A stretch of 64,000 nt of DNA from Flavobacteriales bacterium. GTDB taxonomy: Bacteria > Bacteroidota > Bacteroidia > Flavobacteriales_F > PHOS-HE28. The DNA lies in the NCBI GenBank assembly GCA_016717305.1, contig JADKFY010000014.1:1-64000 (forward strand), written 5' to 3'. The notes beneath the pieces are model-generated. The model saw only the letters and a list, made by a program, of their open reading frames with translations. It did no database searches and was not told where the DNA came from. Of the stretch, positions 35,066 through 44,023 are shown piece after piece; positions within the stretch are counted from its first letter, which is position 1; each line of letters begins with the position of its first letter. The translations under genes were made by a program, and so were the position numbers.

Positions 35066-35572
35066 ATGCTAAGCAAGAAGATCGAAGCAGCGTTGAACCA
35101 ACAGATCGCGATCGAGGCCATGAGCAGTCAAGCCTATCTCGCGATGGCCTCATGGGCGGAGAACCAAGGACTGGGCGGCACGGCTGCTTTCCTTTACAAG
35201 CATAGCGACGAGGAGCGCATGCACATGCTCAAGCTCGTGAAATTCGTGAATGAACGCGGCGGAAAGGCTGTGATCCCAGCGTTGAAGCAGCCGGGCACCA
35301 ACTACAAGGACATCACCGAGATCTTCAAGGCCCTCTTCCAGAGCGAGACCAAGGTAACCAACGAGATCAACGGCGTAGTGGACCTTTGCCTGAAGGAAAA
35401 GGATTACTCCACGCACAACTTCATGCAGTGGTACGTGAGCGAGCAGATCGAGGAAGAGGCCCTGGCACGCACACTGATCGACAAACTGAACCTGATCGGT
35501 AACGACAAGGGCGGCTTGTACCTCTTTGATCGCGATTTGTTGGGTATGGGCAACACTCCGTTGAAAGGGTAG
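35066..35572 (+). CDS. Non-heme ferritin
   Basis: A 168-residue FtnA-like ferritin subunit that oxidises and stores iron in a 24-mer shell. The ferroxidase residues are visible in AIEAMSSQAYLAMASWAE (Glu, Tyr), HSDEERMHMLKLVKF (Glu-x2-His) and EQIEEEALA (Glu). There are no heme-binding features of bacterioferritin, and the length is typical. It stands alone after pth and is followed by a spacer with long inverted repeats. Confidence 0.94.
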   Translation: MLSKKIEAALNQQIAIEAMSSQAYLAMASWAENQGLGGTAAFLYKHSDEERMHMLKLVKFVNERGGKAVIPALKQPGTNYKDITEIFKALFQSETKVTNEINGVVDLCLKEKDYSTHNFMQWYVSEQIEEEALARTLIDKLNLIGNDKGGLYLFDRDLLGMGNTPLKG

Positions 35573-35580
35573 GGTTTTAA

Positions 35581-35831
35581 GGTGAGGATGTGAAGAGGTA
35601 GGGATGTGAGTTCCGGGTCGGAGCCCGGAATGGCAGCCTTGGCGGTGCCGGGTCTGGAGTCCTCTTCGCCAAGTTGCCTAACAATTTCACACCTTTTTCG
35701 ACTTGTATTGACAAGAGTTTCTGTCAAATAGACAAAAGCAACGGCCAACGAACATGGCACGCAGCACGCAAGTGAGATGAGAAAGCGAGAAGGTTCCGGG
35801 AAGAGCCTCCTCACGTCTTCACATCCTCACC
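35581..35831. repeat. 251-bp intergenic segment bounded by 16-bp inverted repeats
   Basis: GGTGAGGATGTGAAGA (35581-35596) and its exact inverse (35816-35831) bound a non-coding segment. Inside are a TTCCGGG/CCCGGAA hairpin near 35610-35629 and a TTGACA-N8-TGTCAA dyad at 35708-35727. The ends are surrounded by related units (gaggtaggg; cctcctcacgtc). It separates the convergent ferritin and TPR membrane-protein genes. No flanking target duplication is clear and no ORF with family features lies within, so a small non-autonomous element is possible but unproven. Confidence 0.7.
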
Positions 35832-35840
35832 ACTTCACTA

Positions 35841-37598
35841 CTACTTGCATTGGTCCCGCACCAGTCCAGCCGCTTTGCGTGATCCCACTTGCGCGGCTGT
35901 TCGCCAATCGGAACATGCGTTTTCGGGATCCGTACTGAAGTGGTAGCTGAGACCCCGGTTCACCAAAATATTTGTGTCCTGTGGGGTGTAACCGAGCGCG
36001 GTGGTGAAATCGGCGATGGATCCAGGATAGTCCTGTAACATGGCCTTGGCGTTGCCGCGGTTGCGGAAGGCATCGGCGTAACCGGGGCGATAGTTGATCG
36101 CCAGGTCCATGTCGCGGATCACCTTTTGCATATCACCCAATTCCTTGTAGGAGAGACCGCGGTTGAAGTAGCACGGCGCACAATCCGGTTTGTACTTCAC
36201 GCACGCATCGTAGTCCGTGATCGAGGCCTTGTAGTTCTTCTGGTAGAAGTTCGTGAGGCCGCGGTTGTAGTGCGTCAATCCATCTTCCGGGTACTTTGAA
36301 AGCATGTCGGCGAAGAGGCTGAAACTATCCTTCCACACGGTGATGCGCTGCACGGTGATCCCGGTGAAGATGATCAATGTGATCGCCAAAATTGCGGCTG
36401 GTAAGTACGGCATCCAACTCGAACGACCCGCTCCGGAACGCCACGCATCGACCACCAGCCGGGCCACGATCAATGATAGACCGATGTACGGTACGTAGGT
36501 GTACCGTTCGGCAACGATCGCACGCCCGACGGGCAGGAATTGCAATACCATGGCGAGGGTGATCAGGAAGAACAGGATGCCCGTAACCGTGAGCCGCCAA
36601 TACCGGCGATCACGGTAGGCGAACCATAAGATCGACCCCAATACGAGAACCACGCCGATGGCCGGACCGACAAATGGAGTGATCGCTTCTCCCGGGTCGA
36701 TCGGATAGGGATGGATGGCACTGAGCCCGTAGGGGAACACGAAGCGCACCACATAGAACGCAAGTGCATATCCAACCACCAAGGGACGCTGCAACAACGG
36801 AAAATGCGGTGCGAAGTTCTCCTGCATGGCACCCGCCTGCGACGAAAGCGCCACTATACCGAAACCGATGGCCAACGCGAAGTAAGGAAGTTTCTCAAGC
36901 ACCAACCGGACTGTCAATTTGCGGCCAAGCCAATAGTCGAGTACAAAGAGCAATGGGGCCAACGCAGCTGCCGCCGATTTGGACATCAACGCCATGGTGA
37001 AAAAGACCAAGGACGCCACCAAGGCCCCTGCATTCTTCCCTTCCGCGTAGCGCAAATAGGCCAATGTGCTCAGGAGAAAGAAGCAGGTATACAACACGTC
37101 CTTACGCTCGGCGATCCACGCCACACTTTCCACATGCATGGGATGCAGCGCGAACAACAAAGCCGTGATCACACCACCCCAATGATCTTGCAGGAGCCGC
37201 TTGCCCAAAACATAAACCAAAGCCGTGTTCAGCGCATGCAGGAGAATGTTGGTGGTGTGCATCAACACAGGGTCGATCCGCCCTGCGACCGCGTACTCCA
37301 ACGCATAGCTCAGCAACGTGAGCGGATGGTAATTCCCGACGAGGTAGGCGGAGAAAATGTCCTTGATCCCTGCCCAGCTCAAGTCTTTCAAGTAGGTGCT
37401 GTCGGTGATGTAGAAATTATCGTCCCAATTCAACAGGCCATTCGCGGTAGCTCCGCCATAAACGAACAGGGTCAATACGGCCAAGACCAACATGGTCACG
37501 GGTTGTTGCCATGCGGAAGTGGGGGAACCGATGGCTTTCCCGGCCTTGGCATTTGGGCCCTTGGCGGAAGTTGGTGAGTGTTGCTTGCGTTGTTTCAT
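35841..37598 (-). CDS. Polytopic membrane protein with C-terminal TPR repeats
   Basis: A 585-residue protein. The start at 37598 (MKQRKQHSPTS) is chosen over an ORF start 306 bp upstream, which would lie inside the divergent cvpA-like gene. About eleven hydrophobic helices fill residues 40-420, with NWDDNFYITDS after the first, like the acidic loop of GT-C/TMTC-type O-mannosyltransferases. The C-terminal 150 residues are tetratricopeptide repeats (HYNRGLTNFYQ, CYFNRGLSYKELGD, AFRNRGNAKAML). This layout matches bacterial TMTC-like TPR proteins thought to glycosylate proteins. Substrate unknown. Confidence 0.75.
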   Translation of the reverse strand: MKQRKQHSPTSAKGPNAKAGKAIGSPTSAWQQPVTMLVLAVLTLFVYGGATANGLLNWDDNFYITDSTYLKDLSWAGIKDIFSAYLVGNYHPLTLLSYALEYAVAGRIDPVLMHTTNILLHALNTALVYVLGKRLLQDHWGGVITALLFALHPMHVESVAWIAERKDVLYTCFFLLSTLAYLRYAEGKNAGALVASLVFFTMALMSKSAAAALAPLLFVLDYWLGRKLTVRLVLEKLPYFALAIGFGIVALSSQAGAMQENFAPHFPLLQRPLVVGYALAFYVVRFVFPYGLSAIHPYPIDPGEAITPFVGPAIGVVLVLGSILWFAYRDRRYWRLTVTGILFFLITLAMVLQFLPVGRAIVAERYTYVPYIGLSLIVARLVVDAWRSGAGRSSWMPYLPAAILAITLIIFTGITVQRITVWKDSFSLFADMLSKYPEDGLTHYNRGLTNFYQKNYKASITDYDACVKYKPDCAPCYFNRGLSYKELGDMQKVIRDMDLAINYRPGYADAFRNRGNAKAMLQDYPGSIADFTTALGYTPQDTNILVNRGLSYHFSTDPENACSDWRTAAQVGSRKAAGLVRDQCK

Positions 37599-37637
37599 CG
37601 GAAGGACCGCCGCCAAGTTAGCCGTAGTTTTCACCGC

Positions 37638-38159
37638 ATGAATTGGTTGGATTGGTTGATCATTGCACTTCTCTGCCTTGGAGCATTCAAGGGATTTTCG
37701 CGTGGTTTCATTGTCGAAGTGGCGGCGCTCGTGGCCTTGGTCTTGGGTATTTGGGCAGGTATCCATTTCAGCGATCGGGTAGTGGAAATGATCGGACTTG
37801 CACCCAAGAATGCTGCGGTTGCATTCGTGATCACCTTCGTAGTGATACTGGTGGCCGTGCATCTGCTTGCCAAGTTGCTGACCACTATGATCGACATTGC
37901 GCAATTGGGTTTGCCCAACAAGCTGGCCGGCGTGTTGTTCGGTGCATTGCGCAAGCTGTTCACCCTAAGCGTTGTGTTGAATTTGTTGGCTGGATACAGC
38001 GCAGAGGCCCAGCCCTCCATCGCGGTTCGCGAAGGGTCCACCCTTTACGCACCTTCACGTGCATTCGCTCCTCTGATCGTGCCCGTAATGGGAGAAACGA
38101 AATGGGTGCAGCGTGCAATGGATGTGGTGAAAGATGAAGTTGGTGGTGCACTCCAATAG
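37638..38159 (+). CDS. CvpA family membrane protein
   Basis: A 173-residue protein with four hydrophobic helices. MNWLDWLIIALLCLGAFKGFSRGFI is the typical CvpA start, and the start at 37638 rather than 37578 fits the family. E. coli CvpA is needed for colicin V production and envelope stress tolerance; the molecular activity is not known. Here it is monocistronic, divergent from the TPR membrane protein with only about 40 bp between the starts. Confidence 0.85.
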   Translation: MNWLDWLIIALLCLGAFKGFSRGFIVEVAALVALVLGIWAGIHFSDRVVEMIGLAPKNAAVAFVITFVVILVAVHLLAKLLTTMIDIAQLGLPNKLAGVLFGALRKLFTLSVVLNLLAGYSAEAQPSIAVREGSTLYAPSRAFAPLIVPVMGETKWVQRAMDVVKDEVGGALQ

Positions 38160-38239
38160 AGTGCTTCGGTCATATGTTTCGGGTCTGGGATTTGGCCATG
38201 CGAAAGCACGATCAGCCGTCGATCACTCATCCTTAGGGC

Positions 38240-38274
38240 AAAAAGAAAAGCCGAGCTACTTGAGCCCGACTTTT
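38240..38274 (-). terminator. Intrinsic terminator of the cold-shock-domain gene
   Basis: On the minus strand AAAAGTCGGGCT (38263-38274) pairs with AGCTCGGCTTTT (38246-38257) using two G-U pairs, loop CAAGT, followed by CTTTTT (38240-38245). It faces the end of the cvpA-like gene. Confidence 0.8.
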
Positions 38275-38305
38275 GCACTTCTGTTGTTGAATGTGGTCGG
38301 TAGCT

Positions 38306-38782
38306 TCAGCCTTTGCGCACCTTCACGGCGTTCATGCCTTTGGGTCCACGCTCCAATTCGAAGATCACCTTGTCTCCCTCACCCACTTCCTCCATCATAC
38401 CACTTACATGGACGAAGTAGCGCTCTTGGCTGCCGTTTTCGCGAATAAAGCCGAATCCCTTTGAGGTGTCGAAGAAGTCGATCTTACCTTGATGCTCCGG
38501 ATCCACCTCCACCTCTTCACGCTTGGGAATGCCCAACTCGATCTCAGAGGCATCGATCAGCACGCGTTTGGTCGGGTCTGGTGGCGTGTCGGTGATCATA
38601 CCGTTCTCGTCCACGTACGCCATCATATTGTCCAATCCACCACCGGGCGCATTTGCTTTACGCTCCTCCTTGCGGACGGCTTTCTCTTTTTGTTTCTGAA
38701 GGCGCTTCTTTTCTTTTTCGCGCTTGCTGAAGGTTGCGGATGATCTTGCCAAACTACTAGTGGTGTTAGGTTTCCCCTCCAA
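38306..38782 (-). CDS. Cold-shock-domain protein with charged N-terminal extension
   Basis: A 158-residue protein. The last 60 residues are a cold-shock domain with RNP1-like KGFGFI and RNP2-like YFVHVSG, which binds single-stranded nucleic acid. The first half is different from CspA: residues 18-45 are a dense Lys/Glu/Arg stretch (KREKEKKRLQKQKEKAVRK) likely to form a helix or coiled coil, followed by an acidic linker. CSD proteins with such extensions are seen in Bacteroidota. Role probably RNA chaperoning. A good terminator follows on its strand. Confidence 0.85.
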   Translation of the reverse strand: MEGKPNTTSSLARSSATFSKREKEKKRLQKQKEKAVRKEERKANAPGGGLDNMMAYVDENGMITDTPPDPTKRVLIDASEIELGIPKREEVEVDPEHQGKIDFFDTSKGFGFIRENGSQERYFVHVSGMMEEVGEGDKVIFELERGPKGMNAVKVRKG

Positions 38783-38963
38783 GTGACCATCAAGTCATGG
38801 ACTTGGTCATTTTCCTTAGCGAGTTGTCGTAAAGGTAATGTACGGGAAGAGAACGCAATGAAATAGGCCATGTCATACGGTTTTCCACTCGTGACCTCGA
38901 AGATCATTAGCGGTTCGGAGGACTCAATGTCGCTGATCCACGCATCCTTCCGACCTTCACCCC

Positions 38964-39632
38964 ATGGCCCTGTCCCACCCCACCACCACCTACGCGCCGA
39001 ACCGAGTTCCGGAACAAGAAGTCATCGAACGGGCGCAAAAATTCTATCGCCAAATGGACCAACGCCGCACCGTCCGCGATTTCAGTCCGGACCCGGTGCC
39101 GTTCGAGGTGATCGAAGCCATTGTAAGTGCGGCGAGCACGGCACCAAGCGGCGCCCACAAACAACCGTGGACCTTCTGTGTCATTGGCAATGCCGATCTG
39201 AAGAAGCAGATCCGCGAAGCGGCGGAAAAAGAAGAGTACGAAAGCTACCATGGTCGCATGCCTGCGGAGTGGTTGGAAGACCTTGCTCCGATAGGCACGG
39301 ACTGGAACAAGCCCTTCTTGGAGGTGGCCCCGTACCTGATCGTTGTGTTCAAGCGAGCCTATGAGTTGGATGCTGCTGGCACAAAGCGGAAGAATTACTA
39401 CGTGGAAGAAAGCGTGGGTATCGCCTGCGGCTTCTTGTTGGCAGCCTTGCACAATGCGGGCTTGGTCGCCCTAACGCATACGCCAAGTCCAATGAATTTC
39501 TTGTCCACGCTTTTGGGCAGACCAGCGAATGAAAGGCCCTTCCTGCTGATCCCCGTTGGCCTGCCACTGCCCCAATGCCAAGTTCCAGCACTGGAAAGAA
39601 AGGCCATTGAGCAGGTGTTGGTGCACTATTAG
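38964..39632 (+). CDS. Nitroreductase family protein, iodotyrosine deiodinase-like
   Basis: A 222-residue FMN-dependent nitroreductase-fold enzyme. RRTVRDFSPDPVP is the N-terminal FMN-phosphate motif, APSGAHKQPWTFCVI the second flavin contact, and YVEESVGIACGFLLAALHNAGLVALTHTPSPM the C-terminal region. The EYESYHGRM ... WLEDLAPIGTDWNKPFL lid and the ending resemble iodotyrosine deiodinase homologues, which dehalogenate halotyrosines, more than NfsB or BluB. The natural substrate in bacteria is uncertain. It is followed by acpP after about 110 bp on the same strand. Confidence 0.8.
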   Translation: MALSHPTTTYAPNRVPEQEVIERAQKFYRQMDQRRTVRDFSPDPVPFEVIEAIVSAASTAPSGAHKQPWTFCVIGNADLKKQIREAAEKEEYESYHGRMPAEWLEDLAPIGTDWNKPFLEVAPYLIVVFKRAYELDAAGTKRKNYYVEESVGIACGFLLAALHNAGLVALTHTPSPMNFLSTLLGRPANERPFLLIPVGLPLPQCQVPALERKAIEQVLVHY

Positions 39633-39744
39633 TGACCGAGGCCTTCGAGGTACTTCGACCCCAAAATGCCCTCTCGGAACAAAGTTGGTCATGTGCATTG
39701 GAAAATGTGTTTCCTTTGCGGCCTCAACATTAAAAACAACGTAC

Positions 39745-39981
39745 ATGTCGGATATTAAGTCAAGGGTCATCGCGATCATCGTGGACAAGCTCGGTGTAGA
39801 TCAGGGCGAAGTCACTCCTGAAGCGAGTTTCACCAACGACCTTGGCGCTGACAGCCTCGATACCGTAGAGCTGATCATGGAGTTCGAGAAGGAATTCAAC
39901 ATCGCCATTCCAGACGATCAAGCCGAGAAGATCCAGACCGTGGGTCAAGCGGTGGACTACGTCGAGAAGAACGCGAAGTAA
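39745..39981 (+). CDS. acpP: Acyl carrier protein
   Basis: A 78-residue acyl carrier protein. GADSLDTVELIMEFEKEF contains the phosphopantetheine-attachment Ser37, and the protein is acidic as expected. The start at 39745 (MSDIKSRV) is chosen over a long upstream extension that translates spacer DNA. It carries growing fatty acyl chains. It is followed by fabF after 11 bp. A TTCCTTTG box lies at about 39709-39716. Confidence 0.96.
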   Translation: MSDIKSRVIAIIVDKLGVDQGEVTPEASFTNDLGADSLDTVELIMEFEKEFNIAIPDDQAEKIQTVGQAVDYVEKNAK

Positions 39982-39992
39982 TTCCACATTGA

Positions 39993-41241
39993 ATGGAGCT
40001 CAGACGCGTGGTTGTCACCGGTCTGGGCGCGCTTACCCCTTGGCAATACCCTTTCGGCGTATTGGGATGGATTGGTAAGCGGGCTTAGCGGAGCTGCGCC
40101 CATAACGCGCTTCGATGCCTCCAAATTCAAGACGCGCTTTGCCTGTGAGGTAAAGGGTTTCAATGCCGAGGACCACTTCGATCGGAAGGAGGCCCGGAAG
40201 ATGGACCCCTACTCACATTTCGCATTGATCTGCAGCGATGAGGCCTTGGCCGATAGCGGCCTGCTCATGGACGATCCCGACCGCGAAAGCATCGGTGTGA
40301 TCTGGGGCAGTGGCATCGGCGGGCTGAAGACCTTCCAGGACGAGTGCATCAATTTCGGCAGAGGTGATGGCACCCCGCGTTTCAATCCGTTCTTCATTCC
40401 TAAGATGATCGCGGACAGTGCAGCGGGCTTGATCAGCATGCGCAACACGCTCTACGGCCCCAGCTACGTTACAGCTAGCGCATGTGCCAGCAGCAACAAC
40501 GCAATGATCGATGCGTTCAACTACATCCGTTTGGGCACCTGCACCGCAGTGGTCACCGGTGGCAGTGAAGCAGCGATCTACGAAGCGGGCGTGGGCGGTT
40601 TCAATGCGCTCCATGCCATGAGCACGCGCAACGATGACCCGGCCACGGCCAGCAGACCCTACGACAAGGACCGTGATGGTTTCGTGTTGGGCGAAGGAGG
40701 CGCTGCGATCATACTAGAGGACCTGGAGCATGCCAAAGCGCGTGGCGCCAAGATCTATTGCGAGGTGATCGGCGGAGGCATGAGCAGCGACGCCTATCAC
40801 ATCACTGCACCACATCCGGACGGACTGGGCGCGGAACTCTGCATGAAGCACGCCTTGAAGGAAGCGGGCATCTCACCGGCTGAAGTGGACTACATCAACA
40901 CCCACGGCACCAGCACTCCTATCGGGGACCCCCAGGAGATCAAGGCGATCCAACGGTTGTTCGGCGAACATGCATACAAGCTGAACATCAGCAGCACCAA
41001 GAGCATGACCGGCCATTTGCTGGGCGGTGCAGGTGCGGTTGAAGGCATTGCTGCGATCATGGCCGTACACACTGATATCGTGCCGCCGACGATCAACCAT
41101 TTCACGGACGATCCTGACGTGGACCCCAAGTTGAACTTCACCTTCAACACGGCGCAGAAGCGCACTGTGAACGCTGCACTGAGCAATACGTTCGGCTTCG
41201 GCGGGCACAACACTTCGGTGATCTTCCGCAAGTACCGGTAA
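39993..41241 (+). CDS. fabF: 3-oxoacyl-ACP synthase II (frame break near the N-terminus)
   Basis: KASII elongating fatty acids by condensing malonyl-ACP with acyl-ACP. The catalytic triad is in TASACASSNNAM (Cys), THGTSTPIGDP (His) and TGHLLGGAGAVEG (His). The natural ATG at 39993 gives MELRRVVVTGLGALTP, but the remainder, LGNTLSAYWDGL onward, lies in another frame. The shift falls at the CCCC run 40036-40039; six C would restore the family sequence ALTPLGN. Read literally, the open frame would have to start at TTG 40012 and lose the first beta-strand. Homopolymer error is the likely cause. Confidence 0.88.
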
Positions 41242-41246
41242 CGGCT

Positions 41247-42038
41247 TTGATAGATCGCCTGTTCAACCGAGCACGCAACCCCGAAGAGCGAAAAGTTCGG
41301 GCATGGTGCCGTTCCACCTTGGGCCTGACCCCGGGAAACCTTCCACTCTACCGCCAAGCTTTGCGCCACGTAAGTGCCGTGCAGGACGAACGACCGGACC
41401 TACCGGACAACGAGCGGCTCGAATTCCTGGGCGACGCCATTCTGGACGCCATCATCGGCGAATTGCTCTTCACTACCTACCCGGACCGGGGCGAAGGCTT
41501 CCTTACCCGCATGCGTAGCAAGCTCGTGAGCCGCACACAACTCAACATCTTGGCCAAGGAGCTGGGCATAGAACGGGTCATGGAAAGCAACCTCGCCCGG
41601 AGCCACGAATCATCGGTACCGGGCAATGCTGTCGAAGCCATCATCGGAGCCATGTTCATCGACAAGGGCTTCCAACGCACCCGCAAAGTGGTGGTCACCT
41701 TGGTGCAGCGGCACTTCGACCTTACCGAGGTAGAGAAAGAGGACAAGGACGGCAAAAGCCGACTACTGGAATGGGGCCAAAAGCGCCGCAAGAAAGTGGA
41801 ATTCCGTGTACGTGAAGAAGGCGGAGGCCGCGGCAAGCATTACATAGCCGAGGTACACATTGACGGCAAGGTCCGAGGCACGGGCCAAGGGGGCAACAAG
41901 AAGTCCGCCGAGCAGGATGCCGCACAAAGTGCATTCCGCAGCATGCGTTCCCGCAAGCCGCACGCGCCGAAAATGACGGCGGAGAAAGGTCCGCCTGTTG
42001 CACGTGTGTCGCGTGCCAACGGGAAAGCGTCGCATTGA
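41247..42038 (+). CDS. rnc: Ribonuclease III
   Basis: A 263-residue RNase III cleaving double-stranded RNA in rRNA and mRNA maturation. LPDNERLEFLGDAILD is the signature with catalytic acidic residues, and AVEAIIGAMFIDKGF holds the second Glu. A double-stranded-RNA-binding domain occupies about residues 160-235, and a basic tail follows. The start appears to be TTG 41247, 5 bp after the fabF stop; no ATG precedes the family start. Part of the acpP-fabF-rnc-pyk cluster. Confidence 0.94.
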   Translation: MIDRLFNRARNPEERKVRAWCRSTLGLTPGNLPLYRQALRHVSAVQDERPDLPDNERLEFLGDAILDAIIGELLFTTYPDRGEGFLTRMRSKLVSRTQLNILAKELGIERVMESNLARSHESSVPGNAVEAIIGAMFIDKGFQRTRKVVVTLVQRHFDLTEVEKEDKDGKSRLLEWGQKRRKKVEFRVREEGGGRGKHYIAEVHIDGKVRGTGQGGNKKSAEQDAAQSAFRSMRSRKPHAPKMTAEKGPPVARVSRANGKASH

Positions 42039-42137
42039 ACGGACAACATGGTTCTTCGTTACAAGATCTCGCACCTCCACCGCTACCTTTGATCCCCTCT
42101 TTGCAAAGAGGCCTTGGATCCAAAGCGATCCTCCCCA

Positions 42138-42551
42138 ATGGCCAAGCTGAAATTGGATATGGACCCCGACCCCGAGATCACTGTACTAGGGATCAGTAGT
42201 CATGTGAATGACTACCGCTTGTGTTGGGCCGTGAACAAGGCGCTGGACCTTTCCCTTACCCGTAGGCGGAAGAACATTGAGGAGGAGATCGATGGGGTCC
42301 TCGCCAGCTATTCGGCATACGACCACGTGGACCCGGAAACTCAAGCGCGTTACACCTTGATCAACAACCACAGTGGCGATGGCATCTTGCTTCGCGAACA
42401 ACGCCAAGCGGACTATTTCCTAGTGGTAGACAATGAATTGGCGGAACAATACCCTGACCTCGTTGGCCGCGTGCGCAAGGCAGAGCTCGTGCTTACGGCT
42501 TTTGAAATACCCTTCGACGACCTGCGCGAAGGCCACAAACTTTTGCTTTGA
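42138..42551 (+). CDS. IPExxxVDY family protein
   Basis: A 137-residue protein of a family confined to Bacteroidota and normally found between rnc and pyk, as here. The start MAKLKLDMD at 42138 fits the family; a TTG 24 bp upstream is also open. The family's name-giving motif is changed: the C-terminal part reads EIPFDDLREGHKLLL, with IPF in place of IPE. LVVDNELAEQY in the middle is typical. Function is unknown. The stop precedes the pyk start by about 30 bp. Confidence 0.8.
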   Translation: MAKLKLDMDPDPEITVLGISSHVNDYRLCWAVNKALDLSLTRRRKNIEEEIDGVLASYSAYDHVDPETQARYTLINNHSGDGILLREQRQADYFLVVDNELAEQYPDLVGRVRKAELVLTAFEIPFDDLREGHKLLL

Positions 42552-42583
42552 ATGACCAGCGCGGATCTTCTGCGCCACGAACC

Positions 42584-44005
42584 ATGATCGACCCAAAGAC
42601 CAAGATCGTAGCCACCATTGGCCCTGCTTCCGCACCCAAAGAAGTATTGCGCGAAATGATCAAGAGCGGCTTGGACGTGTGCCGCCTCAACTTCAGTCAC
42701 GGCAGCTATGCGTTCTATTCGGAACTGATCGCGACCATTCGGGAGTTGAACCAAGAATTGGGCAGCACCGTGGCCATCCTTGCGGATCTGCAAGGCCCGA
42801 AGATGCGCGTGGGCGAAATGGAGAACGGCCCCATTGAACTGGTCAACGGCAGTGAATTGGTGATCACCACTGATCCGATAAAAGGGAAGCCTGGAATTGT
42901 AAGTACGGCCTACGCCGAATTCCCCAAGGATGTGCAGAAGGGTGAATTGGTATTGCTTGACGACGGCAAACTGCGCTTGGAAGTGATCGCTACCGATGGC
43001 AAGAAGACCGTGACCACCAAGGTGATCCATGGCGGTCCGTTGAGCGCGAACAAGGGCATCAACTTGCCGAACACCAAGATCAGTTTACCGTGTCTTACTC
43101 CCAAGGACAAAGAGGACCTGAACTTCGCTTTGGACCACGATGTTGATTGGGTGGGCTTGAGCTTTGTTCGGCGTGCCAGCGACATCTTGGAGTTGAAGGA
43201 GATCATCGCGCAACAGGAAAAGCACGCGCGTGTGGTGGCCAAGATCGAAAAGCCCGAAGCGTTGGAGGAGATCGACGGGATCATTGACGTGAGCGATGCA
43301 CTCATGGTGGCACGCGGCGATCTGGGCGTGGAGATCCCTATGGAAAAAGTGCCGTTGGTGCAGAAGGACATTATCCGGCGTTGCTTGTTGAAACACCGTC
43401 CGGTGATCGTCGCCACGCAGATGATGGAGAGCATGATCACCAGCATAACACCAACACGAGCTGAGGTGAACGACGTCGCCAATGCGGTGCTCGACCATGC
43501 GGACGCGGTGATGCTGAGCGCAGAGACCAGCGTAGGCAAATTCCCGGTGGAAGTAGTGAAGGCCATGAACCGGATCCTGCTGGAAATGGAAACCAGCGAC
43601 ACCATGTACAATGTGGCCCAGCCGAAACTTCAGGAGAGTGAGCGCAAGGTCACCGATGCCATTTGTATGGCCAGTGTGCGCATGGCAGCGGGCATGGACA
43701 TTGCCGCCATCGTGACCATGACGCACAGTGGCTACACCGCATTCAAGATCAGCAGCATGCGGCCCAAGGCGCACATCTTCGCTTTCACCAGCAACAAACG
43801 CATCCTCAACATGCTCAACTTGGTTTGGGGCGTGCGTGCAGAATACTACGACAAGACCGTGAGCACCGACCACACCATTGCGGACATCAAGCACATCCTG
43901 CGCAGCAAGAAATTGGTGGACCGCGGCGATCTCGTTGTGAACGTGGCCAGCATGCCGATCGCCGAACAAGGCATGGCGAACATGCTGCGGTTGAGTGCAG
44001 TTTAG
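42584..44005 (+). CDS. pyk: Pyruvate kinase
   Basis: A 473-residue enzyme making pyruvate and ATP from phosphoenolpyruvate. KTKIVATIGPAS, LNFSHGSY, ADLQGPKMRVGE, the signature IVAKIEKPEAL-type segment (VVAKIEKPEALEEIDGI), MVARGDLGVEIP and ATQMMESMI are present in order. Start at 42584 (MIDPKTK) is chosen; 42548 adds residues without family counterpart. Last gene of the acpP-fabF-rnc-IPExxxVDY cluster. Confidence 0.97.
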   Translation: MIDPKTKIVATIGPASAPKEVLREMIKSGLDVCRLNFSHGSYAFYSELIATIRELNQELGSTVAILADLQGPKMRVGEMENGPIELVNGSELVITTDPIKGKPGIVSTAYAEFPKDVQKGELVLLDDGKLRLEVIATDGKKTVTTKVIHGGPLSANKGINLPNTKISLPCLTPKDKEDLNFALDHDVDWVGLSFVRRASDILELKEIIAQQEKHARVVAKIEKPEALEEIDGIIDVSDALMVARGDLGVEIPMEKVPLVQKDIIRRCLLKHRPVIVATQMMESMITSITPTRAEVNDVANAVLDHADAVMLSAETSVGKFPVEVVKAMNRILLEMETSDTMYNVAQPKLQESERKVTDAICMASVRMAAGMDIAAIVTMTHSGYTAFKISSMRPKAHIFAFTSNKRILNMLNLVWGVRAEYYDKTVSTDHTIADIKHILRSKKLVDRGDLVVNVASMPIAEQGMANMLRLSAV

Positions 44006-44023
44006 GGTGAAGGCACAGCGCGC

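Noticed and set aside
35708..35727. TTGACA followed by TGTCAA as a sigma-70 -35 box or operator
   Set aside because: Bacteroidota do not use TTGACA/TATAAT promoters, and the site lies between convergent genes. I keep it only as part of the repeat segment.
35841..37904. 687-residue version of the TPR membrane protein
   Set aside because: The extra 102 N-terminal residues are His-, Asp- and Cys-rich translation of DNA opposite the cvpA-like gene; the start at 37598 is the natural one.
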